Shown piece after piece: positions 45,401-55,580 of a DNA stretch of 64,000 bases. The stretch is taken from positions 1,481,001-1,545,000 of the forward strand of contig WPIO01000098.1 in the NCBI GenBank assembly GCA_009760855.2, written 5' to 3'. Source of the DNA: Cristatella mucedo (lineage: Eukaryota > Bryozoa > Phylactolaemata > Cristatellidae). Position 1 is the first letter of the stretch, and each line of letters begins with the position of its first letter. Position numbers and translations under genes: made by a program. Below the pieces are notes generated by a model, which saw nothing but the letters and a program-made list of their open reading frames with translations, searched no databases and was not told where the DNA came from.

Positions 45401-46574
45401 ACTGTCTTTATGTGGAGAAATGGCACAGCTAATTCATTGTCCACAGAGGACCTCAGGGCACGAACAGGCTGAAACTGATGCAGCAGTTCAGCTAGGTACA
45501 AAGGAGCCGAGCTGTGGCAGGCCTTGTAGGTCAGGGTAAGATCTTTAGCTAGAGCCTGAGGCGGCAGTGTAGGCTGTGTATGAATTCATGCTTGACGGTT
45601 CCTGCTGATAACAGTGCATTGGTGTACTGGCCGGCCTACCAGCTGGTTCTGAGCTCGGCTCCTGCTCGAGGGTGCGGTAGGCAAGTGCATGTTATGCTTC
45701 TGCTGCCTCAGGCAGCAGGCATCTGGAGATCATCTTACACACTGGGCTGCGACTTGATACTGGCTTGTTAACTGCGACCTGCCTCTGCTGCTGCAAAGTC
45801 TGTCATATAGCAGTGGAAGCAGGTCTGCTGCAGCTGACTCAGTCCTGTAATCAGATGGCCGTGAACCCTCACCGTCCTGTTTCACTGAAGCCATCATGCA
45901 CGGGCCATTTACTGCAGAGCCTCTGGCATCGGTCTGCGAGTTCCCTTGGCTTGTTGTCGCCACCGTAGCACCCGGCTAACACCTGAAGCTGGCATTGATC
46001 GGCTTCAAACTCAGTATAACGTTTGGTGTGGCTGCATGCTTATTGTGTCAAATGCGATTCGAAGTGGTAGTTCCTACATGCCGGGAGAAGAGGAGCTCAA
46101 CTCATCTTTGGGCACCTTCAAGTCAAAAAGTCAGTGTGGGCTCGACTACAATGACCTAGGCATGGCTGGTGCTGCTGCTGCCATTACATCATTTGTAATA
46201 CCTGAAGTCGATCATTTCGAGGGGATTGATCTGCTTCGAAGAGCTAAACTCAGGTTGCTGCAGTGCCACTTCATTGGGCTGCAGAAGGCTGGGGGCTGAA
46301 GGGAAGGGAAGCACATCACTTGCTTGCTGTGATAATCGTTGAGGCCGGAAGTGTGCACGAGTCGTTGGGACATGTGCTTTTAACTCCTGCCCTCCCAGTA
46401 ATTATATGATCCGTGGGCGATGCAACCCTTCAGTAGCAAGTGATGCCTTTCGTTGCGTCCTTGTGTAAGTCCAGCTCGGCAGACTCTCTCAAACGGGATC
46501 ACTGTGTTTCGCAGACCTGCATTCTGTGACTGCTCGTATTTTCCTCCTTCTATGCTGTATGTGTATGTATGTTA

Positions 46575-46607
<33 letters not shown>

Positions 46608-49600
46608 CGATTCTTGCAGTGGACGATTCTTTATTGGCACTGCAAGCAGTGGTAATAGCAATAAAGGCTCTACTGTCGCTATAAACCAAGGCTGTTCAGT
46701 CAGCTAGGACTTTTATATTTAGTTAAAGTGGGCCACCGTTCTCTCCCTACAAAGCGGTTCCCGAGTCGAAAAATAGTATCGGTTAAGAAAGCGATATATC
46801 CCGCTGCCACCGACCAGGCTGCTATTGCAGCTTGCTGCCTGTTGGAATTGGGTTTTTTGCACCGTCATCGCCTGTTCAAGAGGATCCATCGAAAATGTTT
46901 TTTAAACAAATGCTATTGAAGACAGGTTTCAGCTCGGTAGTTAATACCCAGGGTGGGCCTGACCAACTCGTTTTCATATGTGGCTCGCTTGGATTCCTGA
47001 CTGCCTAAATGTGCTTATCCTTGAGAGTAGGGGTTTAGATGGGTGGTCGCCGGTTGACAAGTGCAGGTATTGCACACGAGTCACGTTGAGGCAGCAGCTG
47101 AGCGTGCTTGTATAGGCTGCCACAGTGTATCTTTACTAGCTCTGCTTCACCGTGATGCCTGCTAGTTGCTGCCGACAGCAGATGCATCGTCGGTCTCCTA
47201 TCAGAACAAATTGGCTTTCAGTTGCAATCGTTTGGCTCAGCATATAAAACGGTGAAATTAATGATAAAATAAATTCAGTATGTATGTATGTTATGTATGT
47301 ATGTGTATGTGTGTGTGTGTGTGGTGCGTTTGCACTTGAAAAAGGTGGGAAGTAAGCCCAAATACACAGTAGCAATTTAGGAGATTTACCTGTGTCTATA
47401 CCCCTTTGTTATATGGTGTCCATTCGAAGGCTTTCATTGTGTTCTTAGGTCTTACATTGTGCATTGGGGCAGGCGTTATCCGTCATGATCGGTCGTTCGC
47501 GCTCAGCGCACTTGGCTATAGTTTGGATTGTTGGTGTGCTGCGATGGCACACTAATTGAGGCGGTTGGTTTCTCGACCTCGGTGCCGAGGTTCTGGGTAC
47601 GATTCCTGCAGTCTGCGATTCTTTATTGGCACTGCAAGCAGTGGTGATAGCCACAAACGCTCTTTTGTCGCTTTAAGCCAAGGCTGTTCAATCAGCTAGG
47701 ATTTTTATATTTTGTTATTTTGGTGGCACCGTTCTCTCTCCTCATAAAGCGGTTACCGAGTTGAAAGTTGGTATCGTTTCAGAAAGCGATCTATCTCGTT
47801 GCCACCGACGAAGCTGCTATTGCTGCTGGCTGCCTGTAGGAATGGTTTTGTTCAGTCCGATATCGTCTGTTCAAGAGGATCCATCGAAAATGTTGTTTAT
47901 ACAAATTCTATAGAAGACAGATTTCAGCTCGGTAGTAAATAAACACGGCATGGCCTGATCAACTGGTTAGCATTTTTGGCTTGTTTGCATTTCTGACTGC
48001 CTAGTTATTCTTGTCCTTGAGAGTAGGTGTCCAAATGGGTAGCGACTGATTAACAAGTGCAGGTATATCACACTAGTCACCAGGGGGAAGCTGCCGTCCG
48101 TCCTTGTATATGCTGCAGCATTTTTTCCTTACTAGCTCTGTTTCACCGTGCTGCCGGCCAGCAGTTGGTGACAGCAGATGAGTCGTCGGTATCCTTCCAG
48201 AACAAAGTTGCTTTCAGTTGCAATCGTTTGGCTCTGCATGATCAATGGCACATCTGGCTGTTCAGTGCCTTACCATCTTACTTAGCTGCGGATTCGCCTA
48301 ACGTTCGTTCGTTATCTGTTCACTTGACCTATTTTTGTCACGTGCTTTACTTGTATGTTTACTTAATTTTTGATTGTTTCTTGGCTCTATAGAAATTAAA
48401 CCGACTCATATGTTGAAAAGAACGTCATTCCCACAGCAATTGTTGACTGCATCACTAATGGCATAAAAGCTGCAGCTGCAGTGGAAATTGGCTTCACTGC
48501 TAATGTGGACTAATTTGAACCTGGAAGCAAAACAAATGTGACTGCACAGCTAGGATGCTTTCATCGAGTGGCAGCAGCAAGATAGAGATCCCTCTTTTTG
48601 TAGAAATATATATTAGAAGTTGGTTCCGTTTTATGAAAGTGCCAGTTTGAAGCGATGGTGGTCAAGATTTCTTTGTCAGCAGTTTTCGTCTGTCCAGCTA
48701 TTTTGCTGCTGTCCCTAGGATTGTAACCCGCGTTGGGGGGTGAGGGCACGTACAAAGTTTGCCAGGTTATTAACCTGTGTTGTGCCTACAATGTTGTACC
48801 TAATCAGGCAGGCCGAATGCTGTTTAAACTCAACAGCACCCTCTAGGAACAACCAGTTAAACGCTAATTTACTAGCATGCCGTCGAGTCGTGTCTGAAAA
48901 TGTGGATCTAGCCCTTTTCAGGTTCAGTCGATTGTCAACTGCAAATTAAAGGCAAAAGCAGCCGACATTAAAAAAATTCAAAACAGCAAAATCAAAACTG
49001 AAACAATCCACAAACAGCAGAGGTACTGCCTGGTTTTGTCCGAAGGAGCTTACTACTTCTGAGACCTTGCCTATATCAGTCAATGATTGTGGACAGGTTT
49101 CCCTACGGCATGCTGCAATAATAAGAATTTCAATAGTGCAGTAGAGCAGTATTAGTGACTTTCAATAGCAATGAAGACATTTCAATGGTGCCGAAGAACA
49201 CTAAATCTCTTTCTGGGCACTCTTCCCGTGCTGCAAAGGAAGGCTATAAATTTCTGAGCACGTGCTCTTCAGCCTTGCTCAGTCTCCCAGCACAGCTCGG
49301 GAATCCCCAAGTTCGTGCTGTGTCCTTGCCTTGTTATAGCATTTTTGTGCCTAATCGGCCACTCGGCCGATTAGGCACCATTGGGCACTTTGCATTTTAG
49401 CTGGCTTGTTTTGATGCCCTGCACCATGCTTGCTGCCATGCCTGCAGGCTTGCTGCTGCTGCTCCTGCAGCTGCTGGGTCGTTGGTGTTGAGTGGCCGCT
49501 GACCAGAGTTCTGCCTGCCTCTTTGCAGCTCTATGAAGAAATTCACCTCGACAACGAGAGACTCAGAAAAAGCATGGTCAAGCTTGAGCAGAAGTTCGCC

Positions 49601-52323
49601 AGAGCTCGTGCTGAAATTGAAATGTCTGGAAGCCAGAGAAATGAAAACCGAGCCGCTGACTCGGGCCTGGAGAGAAGGGTGAGCACCTCCTGCTCCTCCT
49701 CACTGCCTTCTGTCCTGCTCACTGCTGGTAGGGGGTTGAGAAGTCTTGAAAGGAAGTTGTTGGCCTGGGGGCTTTGGGGGTGAGCCTCGGTCTCATCTCC
49801 GCTGATATGCTTACCACTGCCAAGCAATTATGCCAGTCACAGCAGGAGCGTTATGCCAGAGGCTGCTACCGAATACTGGAGTGCTGGAGCCGTTGTTTGT
49901 GCTTTGCATCGTCACTTGAGCAAGGCAGCCTGGCAAAATAATACTTTGCAGTTAGTGCTAGCCGGCAGCCGCCCACACTGTGGCTGACACCGTGCATTCA
50001 CCTCTGAATCACGTAGGAACGCCGTGCTGTGGAGAGAAGATTTTCACAGCTTGAGGAAGAGCTGGAGGTAGAGCTGCAGGAAGAGCTGCAGGTAGGCTCT
50101 CTTTCACCTATCGACACTCGAACTCGCTCTCCATCAGCGCTCAGGGTCAGTCGCCTGCACTTGCACTCCGTGTCCGTGACCTGCTATTCGACAGCGAGCA
50201 GCGAATCACCAGGCCCATAGTCAGCTGCTCGTGAGTCCTGCCTGCAACTTTAGCTTCACACGCAGCCAGAGTTAGTGCCCAGCAGGATCGTGACCTGCTG
50301 CTGCTCCTGCCCGAGCTCTACACTATGCCAACTCGTTGTAGAGTCCGATTCGAGCGACGATCTCCCCGGAACCCTGCCATACACTCAGCGCTACTGGGTA
50401 TTGGGGGGCTGCTTTTTCTTGTCGACCCTTTGCTTTTGAATGTGCTGGAAATCTGCGACTAGTAGTGTTGACGATGCAGTTGCTTCCGACTTGCCGACGG
50501 CCTGTATCTACAATGGCCAGCATCGGTACTGCCTAGTGTGAAATCAAGAGAAACTTTGTATGTGATCCTTAAGAGAGAGTGATAGAAAGACGGAGAAAGA
50601 GAGATTGTGGGAGAGAGAGGGAGAGAGAAAGAGTGGGCAAGAGAGAGAGAGTGGAAAAGAGGAGAGCGACTCTTGCAGGATCAATGAAGAAACTGCAGGA
50701 TTGACTCGGTGAGAGTGGCTTTCTGCTGGCAGTCATCCTACCTGTGCCTCACTGATGAGACCCAGAGGCCAAAAAGTAAAGCAACCATTACCCACCCTGC
50801 TGCACGGTCGAAAGCATGTTCTGTCCTCTTGTGTGTGCAAGCTGCAGCATTGGGTGCCGATTTCTTCTTTGTATATTGTGTTTCCTCACGCTCGGCCAAA
50901 CATTTTTGTTCTCATTGACCACCATCCCCCTGAACTGCTTCTGCCTTCGAGTTTGATTTCGCCTTTGTGTTGTCATCCTGTCACACCTTTCAGCAACTGT
51001 AGAATGTGAATGTTGAAAATGCGAAACTTAAGTAAGAAATCAAGCCCTCATGAGACTCATGGCCAAGCTGTGCAGATAGGTAGATTAAGTGGGTCTGATG
51101 CTAGAGGTGGTAGTTGCAGCCGCTGCATTTTCATGGCACGGATATCAATATGGGCAAGGATTTATATGCCTGCTTTCAGTGTGCTGGCTCGCCCACTAAA
51201 CGTGCTGGACAGCCCAGTGAACCCAAAAGTCGTCGTTTGTTAATTATTTCCGTCTTTCTCTCTTTCCTTAACCTTCATGTTGAAATACCGTTTCCTTGTG
51301 GTTGGTGAAGTTATTATTTTCTGACTCGATTGCTTCGTTGCTTTTTCTTCATCGTGACGCTGCTATGACTAGAATTGAGGTCTCTTCAAAAAAAATCCTA
51401 GCTGATTAAACGGACACTTTTGTATAGTGACACGAGAGCCTTCATGGCTATCACCACCGCTTGCTGCTGTCATGTAGGATCGCCAACCACAGGAATCGAA
51501 CCCATGACCTTGGGACCGAGGTCGTTGAAAGCAACCACCTTACCTAGTGTGCCACTATGGCTCACTGCCCGGTACAGCTACATTCAGTTGCATTGAATAA
51601 CTGGCATATGTAAGTTTTGCTAGATACTCATTTGGTTGTGATATCCTTTTAACGTATGTGTAAAGATAAGTCGCAACGTCAATGCTGTTTAACAGTTGGT
51701 AACCATTGATTCACTAATGAGTGCAATCCACCCGGTGCATACTCGTAGTTAAGGCTGTTCAACTTGCTTAAGATGTGTGGCTAGGCTAGGTTTTCGCTAA
51801 GGGCTCTGGTGTGACTCAGGTAGCTGCGATTGTCGACCGCCTCATGCCTTCATTTTAGTGCCCCTCCCCAGTCACCCGAGCTTGCCAGTAGAGCATTTTG
51901 TCGCTCTATTGGGCGTCGGCACTACCGATAGCTAGCACCACCCATTTCCAAGCTCTACAGTGGACGAGGGACAGAACCTTTGACCGGCTCCCGACATGCA
52001 AGCCCGTTTTCTGGCAGTAGTGCGAGGTGACAACTTCAGTGCTGAAATGTTTAATCTCTCCTCAGGCAGGCAGGTGGTGCTTCTCTCAAATGTGCTCTGC
52101 GTCGACCCAGCCATTCGAATATGCTCGTCGCTCGCTCGCTCGTTGCGATTTATAGAAGAAAATCTTTACCTGTCACAGTCGTTAAGCATATGTGCATGGC
52201 TCTTTTCTGTTGCAGGACGCAGCCATTTTAAAGCTGGGGAACAGCATTTCAAAATCACACGAACTGAGAATAAAAGAAGAAAACACAGCTCTAGTCCGTA
52301 TAATGCAAAAGTTTTTCAAGTAG
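39871..52323 (+). CDS. PPP1R12: Mini MYPT-like myosin-phosphatase targeting subunit, copy B (seven exons)
   Basis: Exons: 39,871-40,032; 42,249-42,379; 43,622-43,733; 44,903-44,962; 49,529-49,678; 50,017-50,091; 52,216-52,323. All have AG/GT borders and matching phases (0, 0, 2, 0, 0, 0, 0), giving 798 nt, 265 residues. Residues 10-13 are RVRF, the docking motif for protein phosphatase 1. Residues about 18-135 hold ankyrin repeats 1-3, with ACIDENLEMVK and DNEGWTAIHASASCGY almost as in MYPT1. Residues 156-230 are coiled coil and 231-265 the leucine zipper. Ankyrin repeats 4 onwards and the inhibitory phosphorylation region are absent from the recognisable exons; further exons could hide in the 4.5-kb fourth intron. 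Likely role: bring PP1 to a partner through short ankyrin and zipper arms. Confidence 0.7.
41043..41155. repeat. CT-rich microsatellite in copy B intron 1
   Basis: Imperfect CT repeats with a pure core at 41,083-41,117. The matching site in C (59,016-59,250) and in the inverted fragment (18,390-18,620) also carries CT/GA repeats, so it is ancestral to the unit. Confidence 0.9.
42249..42379 (+). CDS. PPP1R12: Copy B exon 2: ankyrin repeat 2
   Basis: Between CCGTCTAG and GTAGCT: ACIDENLEMVKLLIVHGAD, then VNAQDNEGWTAIHASASCGY and KDIT. Phase 0 in, phase 2 out. Closest family match of the ankyrin part. Copies A and C lack it; its first 18 nt exist inverted at 17,195-17,212. Confidence 0.9.
42435..42484. 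repeat. GT microsatellite
   Basis: About 20 uninterrupted GT units directly abutting the 3' end of a LINE-B. Confidence 0.95.
42487..42830 (-). mobile_element. LINE-B copy in MYPT intron 2
   Basis: The - strand encodes TVGDRSFRSVGPRLWNSLSR and LHHENYSPAADYG, then SAVLSCYFYATHYLNCSSDS, then the KSRLRCEC region. 5' truncated, partly frameshifted. Confidence 0.7.
43622..43733 (+). CDS. PPP1R12: Copy B exon 3: ankyrin repeat 3
   Basis: Acceptor GTTGTCAG, donor GTAAGT. Its first base completes an Arg codon, then YLIDSGAQLDVTNCDGDRP, VDMADSSEIESLIQKAML. Matches the FLI.QGA..GDTPLDIA..EELLQ region of MYPT1. Confidence 0.85.
44520..44790 (-). mobile_element. LINE-B fragment in MYPT intron 3
   Basis: The reversed C-terminal segment and tail are recognisable at DNA level next to 45,062-45,600 (GTGGGTGTTGTGCAGGAGCG, GGCAGCAGGAGTGTAG). 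Frames broken. Confidence 0.6.
44903..44962 (+). CDS. PPP1R12: Copy B exon 4: short linker (tentative)
   Basis: Twenty codons VQEKKPAQQQGAVEITVEYK between TTCGAGTTCAG and GTTAGT, phase 0 on both sides. Position after ankyrin 3 fits the Lys/Glu-rich linker of MYPT proteins, but the similarity is weak. Exons 3 and 5 also join in frame without it. Confidence 0.45.
45062..45600 (-). mobile_element. LINE-B copy in MYPT intron 4, longest of the family here
   Basis: The - strand encodes SAPLYLAELLHQFQPVRALR, then SSVDNELAVPFLHIKTVGHR, SFSSAGPRL and CYFYASHYLNCSPDSAMLPT, ending before GGAGTTACAGACGGATATGC. The order (YL.ELL..., RALRSS, VGDRSF, GPRLWNSLP) is that of L2/CR1-like ORF2 C-termini and places LINE-B in the same broad group as LINE-A. 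Confidence 0.75.
46579..46607. repeat. GT microsatellite
   Basis: About 15 GT units; a related ATGTATGTATGTT-GT tract lies at 47,278-47,322. Confidence 0.9.
46618..48245. repeat. Tandem duplication of about 0.63 kb in MYPT intron 4
   Basis: Unit 1 is 46,618-47,250 and unit 2 is 47,614-48,245. They align from CGATTCTTTATTGGCACTGC, through AAAGCGGTT and CCGAGT, CAAGAGGATCCATCGAAAAT and CCTTGAGAGTAGG to TTTCAGTTGCAATCGTTTGG. Unit 2 is preceded by the tRNA-like head of SINE-2; unit 1 is preceded by a GT repeat instead. Confidence 0.75.
47537..47690 (+). mobile_element. SINE-2 (tRNA-derived), copy 1
   Basis: Box-A-like GATGGCACACTAATTGAGG and box-B-like GGTACGATTCC (47,596-47,606; one change from GGTTCGANTCC), then a body ending CAAGCAGTGGTGATAGCCAC and CTCTTTTGTCGCT. 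Same order as the copy at 51.5 kb. Confidence 0.65.
48246..49528 (+). other. MYPT copy B intron 4, last part
   Basis: Aligns with copy A (12,545-13,258) and, near 49,190-49,528, with copy C (63,130-63,465). No exon recognised. Contains the perfect hairpin at 49,347. Confidence 0.55.
49347..49378. other. Perfect 14-bp hairpin in intron 4
   Basis: GTGCCTAATCGGCC and GGCCGATTAGGCAC form a perfect 14-bp stem with loop ACTC. It lies 150 bp before exon 5. The matching position in copy C (near 63,285) is not palindromic. Confidence 0.85.
49529..49678 (+). CDS. PPP1R12: Copy B exon 5: coiled coil
   Basis: Fifty codons from LYEEIHLDNERLRKSMVKLE to NRAADSGLERR, between CTTTGCAG and GTGAGC. Heptad-like Leu/Val/Phe spacing. 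Corresponds to the LYE..ENE.LK.. segment before the zipper in MYPT1. Intact in copy C, a stub in copy A. Confidence 0.85.
50017..50091 (+). CDS. PPP1R12: Copy B exon 6: coiled coil with internal duplication
   Basis: ERRAVERRFSQLEEELEVEL then QEELQ, between CACGTAG and GTAGGC. Compared with copy A it has eight extra codons from a repeated GAGCTG(G/C)AG motif. An alternative donor GTAGAG after 50,067 would remove them. Confidence 0.75.
50994..51079 (+). pseudogene. PPP1R12: Alternative leucine-zipper terminal exon, copy B (stops)
   Basis: Counterpart of 14,947-15,031. In phase 0 it reads QL, stop, NVNVENAKLK, stop, EI, then a 1-nt deletion loses the ALTRLMAKL frame. Not usable as a zipper exon. 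Confidence 0.55.
51400..51570 (-). mobile_element. SINE-2 (tRNA-derived), copy 2
   Basis: On the - strand: GTGAGCCATAGTGGCACACT as box A region, then the perfect box B GGTTCGATTCC (51,492-51,502 on the + strand as GGAATCGAACC), then GCAAGCGGTGGTGATAGCCA and GCTCTCGTGTCACT. The box B match is exact. Copy A lacks this insertion in its last intron. Confidence 0.75.
52216..52323 (+). CDS. PPP1R12: Copy B exon 7: leucine-zipper terminus
   Basis: DAAILKLGNSISKSHELRIK then EENTALVRIMQKFFK and TAG, after TGTTGCAG. The core leucines are partly replaced (LENDSLQL in A is LGNSISKS here), so zipper strength may be reduced, but the AL-x-R core near the end is kept. Confidence 0.85.
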   Translation, partial: DAAILKLGNSISKSHELRIKEENTALVRIMQKFFK

Positions 52324-52683
52324 GTCATTAGAAATTGTGCTTGTTACACGGATAATGACCGGCACTCTCAACTGTTACAACACTGGAACGGACATAACAA
52401 GAAAACATACTTTAAACGGAAATAAAACGAAAAAAAACAAACTTATCTTTCAAATGCAAATGCGTATTCGTACTTTGACTGGAATGCGGCTTTTCCGAAG
52501 CTTCTGCGTCAAAAAGAAACGAAGAATTATCTGTCAAATTCGAATGCACATGCATACCATGACTCGTTTGCAGCCTCACGGATAATGACCGGAACTTGGC
52601 ACTGGAACTGACATAAAAGGAAATACAATTGAAACTGACATACAACGAAAAATAATAATTATCTTTTTGCGAATGCGGGAAAA
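52324..52683. other. 3' flank of MYPT copy B
   Basis: Similar to 16,118-16,400 after copy A. Homology to copy B's own unit ends at about 52,684, where the copy C flank starts (truncated LINE-A). Confidence 0.5.
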
Positions 52684-52885
52684 ATCACACTGGCTTTGCC
52701 CATAACTAGTAAGTTAGTCGTATCATCGTTTAGTTTTTGAAAATTTGCAGCCAGCAAGTGAGTTGAGAGAATTCGAGGAGCTCGAAGGTAGTGAGGGATC
52801 AAAGTAAAAGTACAACTGAGTGTCATCCGCATTGACGTGAAAGCCTAGATTGTGCATGGCAATCACATCAGCCAGAGGGATATTA
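52684..52885 (-). mobile_element. LINE-A fragment, reverse-transcriptase part
   Basis: The - strand encodes IPLADVIAMHNLGFHVNADD, then TQLYFYFDPSLPSSSSNSLN. NADD stands where the catalytic YADD box of the reverse transcriptase is expected (Tyr changed to Asn). The rest of the element is missing at the junction with the copy B flank. Same insertion as the 5' end of the 5.8-6.85 kb copy. Confidence 0.7.
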
Positions 52886-53262
52886 TTTCGTGTTATGCAT
52901 GATACCGGGATCAAACTCCGTTTTGGTACTATCTAGATCACAGAGGTCACTGTGCACTTCACATCATTGCTATGGTCATCTTGTAGTTTTTCAAGCCTAA
53001 TAACCTTACTCTAGTTATTCTAGTTCGCCAGACGTTTTGAAACAAAGCTTACAAAATATTTCCATTATATAATGTCGTTTTTCCCTCTAAAAGAAAGAAA
53101 ATAAGAAACACAGATGCACCCTGATTCGTATATAAGCAAAGTATTCAATCCATGACCAAATTAAATTCCAAAAGGTTTTTTGATGTGTAGCAGCCTAATG
53201 AAAGTCATTATGCAGATGATCTGCATATGCCGACTGTTTCGGGATGTAAATGTGGTTGGAGT

Positions 53263-53935
53263 GTAATTGATGTTGCCGGTTGATATAAGGACACGAGACC
53301 ACTTAAAACGTGGCCTTCTTGAAAATTAACAAAAGAATAAGAGATATTTACACAAAAGCTCCTTTAGAATGGCCAAAGAAGATAACAGTAGATCCAGGAT
53401 CGGAGTGTAAAGGAGAGTTCGCAAAAAATGAAATAACGTGAAACGCTCCTATTAGAAACTACTAGTAAAAAGAATGTTGCATTGGCAGAAAGAATGAATC
53501 GAACAGTATCAGAATGAGCCCTTATTGCTCAATTTGAAAAAGAATTAAAAACCATTAATAAAAAGATTTTGTTAGTAACAAAGAGTTAATCGATAATTTA
53601 CCGAAGAGTATTGATAATCGTAAATATAACATTACAAACACAGTTAGTGGAAAACCTGTTAAAGCAATAAAAAAGCAGTAAAACTAAAGAAACCAAAATG
53701 TTGCACAGAGGTAGGAAAACAAGAAGAATTGTCAAAACTTGGAACAACTGTTAAATACTTAGTACAACAAGGTGAAGGAGAAGATGAGAAGTAAAAAAGA
53801 GCTACAGATCCGATATGGAGTTTAACTAAATCTAATATTGCTGGAATAATAGTAATGAAAGAGCAACCAGTTTGTTATCGGGCTATTGGTTTTAAATAAA
53901 GTTTAGTTTGAGAAGAACTGCAAGTAATTAAACAG
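53263..53935 (+). pseudogene. Polinton-type DDE integrase relic with C-terminal region
   Basis: First Asp in VIDVAG (53,269), followed by the same in-frame TGA as in the 7.2 kb copy and YKDTRPLKT. Second Asp in LEWPKKITVDPGSE (53,391). Glu in ALAERMNRTV (53,488), but a 2-nt deletion puts it out of frame. Then ELIDNLPKSIDNRKYNIT and, further on, SKLGTTVKYLVQ, a stop, RATDPIWSLTKSNIAGII and EELQVIK. This is the most complete integrase relic: core and C-terminal region in order. Multiple stops and frameshifts. Confidence 0.65.
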
Positions 53936-54900
53936 AAATAGTTTCTTTTGGTGAACCTTCCATTATAATATGATCAAACTCTTCTTTTGTAATTACTTTA
54001 TGGAATAAAGCATGTGTCCTCACGGAAATAAACTTTGAATTTTATTCTAGAGTATAGTAGACTGTGTAGGCTTCTCAATTTCAGCTGGAGCACCATCATC
54101 TGCTGCCATCATTGCAGCTAGTTCCGAAAAAGATAAAAAACTATTCGACTAATATTCGGAAATTACTGAATATATATGTACAAGAAATCGCTACACTGAA
54201 GATTATTAATACTAATATATTTTTGACTCTATATTTTATCTTTTTTAGATTTAATAAGCATCATCTAAATTTAGTATTATATGGGATACATTCTTCACAT
54301 CTTCGGTTAAAATATTTTTTCTTAGATCATTCATCACCTCCTATATAAAATTAAAGTTTTCCTTTCTTGGAAACTGATTCATGTGCATTACTTGTTATTT
54401 TAATAATACCATGGTATGCTTCAAAAAAGCTTTATACTGCGAATCTTTTTTAATGAAGGACGTATGTATTTCTTTATCAGTTTCTGGATTGAAAGAAAAA
54501 CTTTCATATGAATTAAGTAATTCTGGAGGATATACTTATTTTCAGATTAGTTTTCTCCCTATCTTGATTTTTCTGAATAAAGCTGAGAAGCGTTTTGTGG
54601 ATGCTCTATTTCTTTAACCCTGAAAAAACCCAACTTTAAAGTAAAAACTTCTATTCTCAAATCTGCAAGAGATACTTTATATTCTTCATGTTTTAAAATT
54701 GCTTTTGATAAAGCATTTAGTAAGTTTGAAGGGAGTCATTCGAGTTGCATGCTAGGAAAAGAATCTTGCCAAATAAAAAAAATAGGTAGCAGTTAAAAAT
54801 TCTATTTATCATTATTTATAAAGAAAAAACTATTAAGCTAAATAGAATAATTAGAGCACAAAAGTGCTATTGAAGTAAACGAGACTGGTTTGAGTAGTAT
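53936..54900. mobile_element. AT-rich continuation of the Polinton relic
   Basis: Very AT-rich. On the - strand 54,590-54,790 reads LPSNLLNALSKAILKHEEYK, then VSLADLRIEVFTLKLGFFRV without a stop, perhaps a decayed convergent gene. + strand frames at 54,112-54,348 and 54,381-54,617 are low-complexity. No family recognised. Absent from copy A, which joins directly from the integrase to the GC-rich flank. Confidence 0.4.
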
Positions 54901-55114
54901 AGTTTTGGATGTTATCGTTACTGGGACTCGATCAAGCACGAGACAACCGAACGAAGTGAGGTTGGTGAGGTTCGGAGGCTAGGCTGCATAACATTCAAAG
55001 CTATACTACTTTCACCGGCGATTGACGGGACGTGACTAGATAGTGCTAGGAAGATTCTGTGGACTCCACCAAATACGTACGTATTGCGCCCGAGCTAGCA
55101 TTTTGTTTTATTTA

Positions 55115-55235
55115 TTTTTTAATTCATTTTTATAGCGCCCCAAGAGACCTTAATCTCTATTCAAGCGCCTCACGTATGCCCCGGGGCACGAGCCCACGAC
55201 CTCAGTCAGACCTTGGTCCGGGCGAGCACCACTAG
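55115..55235 (-). mobile_element. SINE-1, copy 3
   Basis: The + strand shows TTTTTATAGCGCCCCAAGAG, TAATCTCTATTCAAGCGCC and CACGACCTCAGTCAGACC. On the - strand the head reads GTGCTCGCCCGGACCAAGGT and GTGGGCTCGTGCCCC. Inserted in the copy C flank; not present at the matching place in copy A. Confidence 0.65.
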
Positions 55236-55490
55236 AACAATTTGTGTTTGGTGTGTACGCTCTCGTAAGTGATCTTGGCGTAAGGATTTGCCGGTGTGAA
55301 GCAGACATAGTTGGTGTCGTTTGTGAGATATTCCGCTGGTTCGCGCTCCTCCGTCTGTTTAAGTCGTTCCCCCTGGAGATGCCACGTACTCACGAGCCCC
55401 TTTAGTAACGGTAAGTAGGTTAACGCCAGAAACGCTTGTTTTGTAGTGGCCTGCTTATCGTGCGTAGGCGTGCACCGAACGGCATTAAGC

Positions 55491-55532
55491 GGTAGGTTAC
55501 GCCGCTAGTTTAGCGGCAGGTTAAGCCCTACC
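55491..55532. other. Conserved hairpin (copy C flank)
   Basis: GGTAGG pairs with CCTACC and GCCGCTA with TAGCGGC around a GTT loop. The inner stem is one pair longer than in copy A and the loop differs, while the pairing is kept. Confidence 0.4.
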
Positions 55533-55580
55533 CCGCCGAGCCTTCGGCGTTACTGTACTCTCGCAAAAGCCGTCCTGCAA

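Noticed and set aside
45946-46299. 117-codon frame in MYPT intron 4 considered as a missing central exon
   Set aside because: No similarity to MYPT central regions, no fitting acceptor/donor pair, ends in a stop.
47596-47606. tRNA gene (internal promoter boxes), also at 51,492
   Set aside because: No cloverleaf with an acceptor stem can be formed; the same body recurs, so these are tRNA-derived SINEs.
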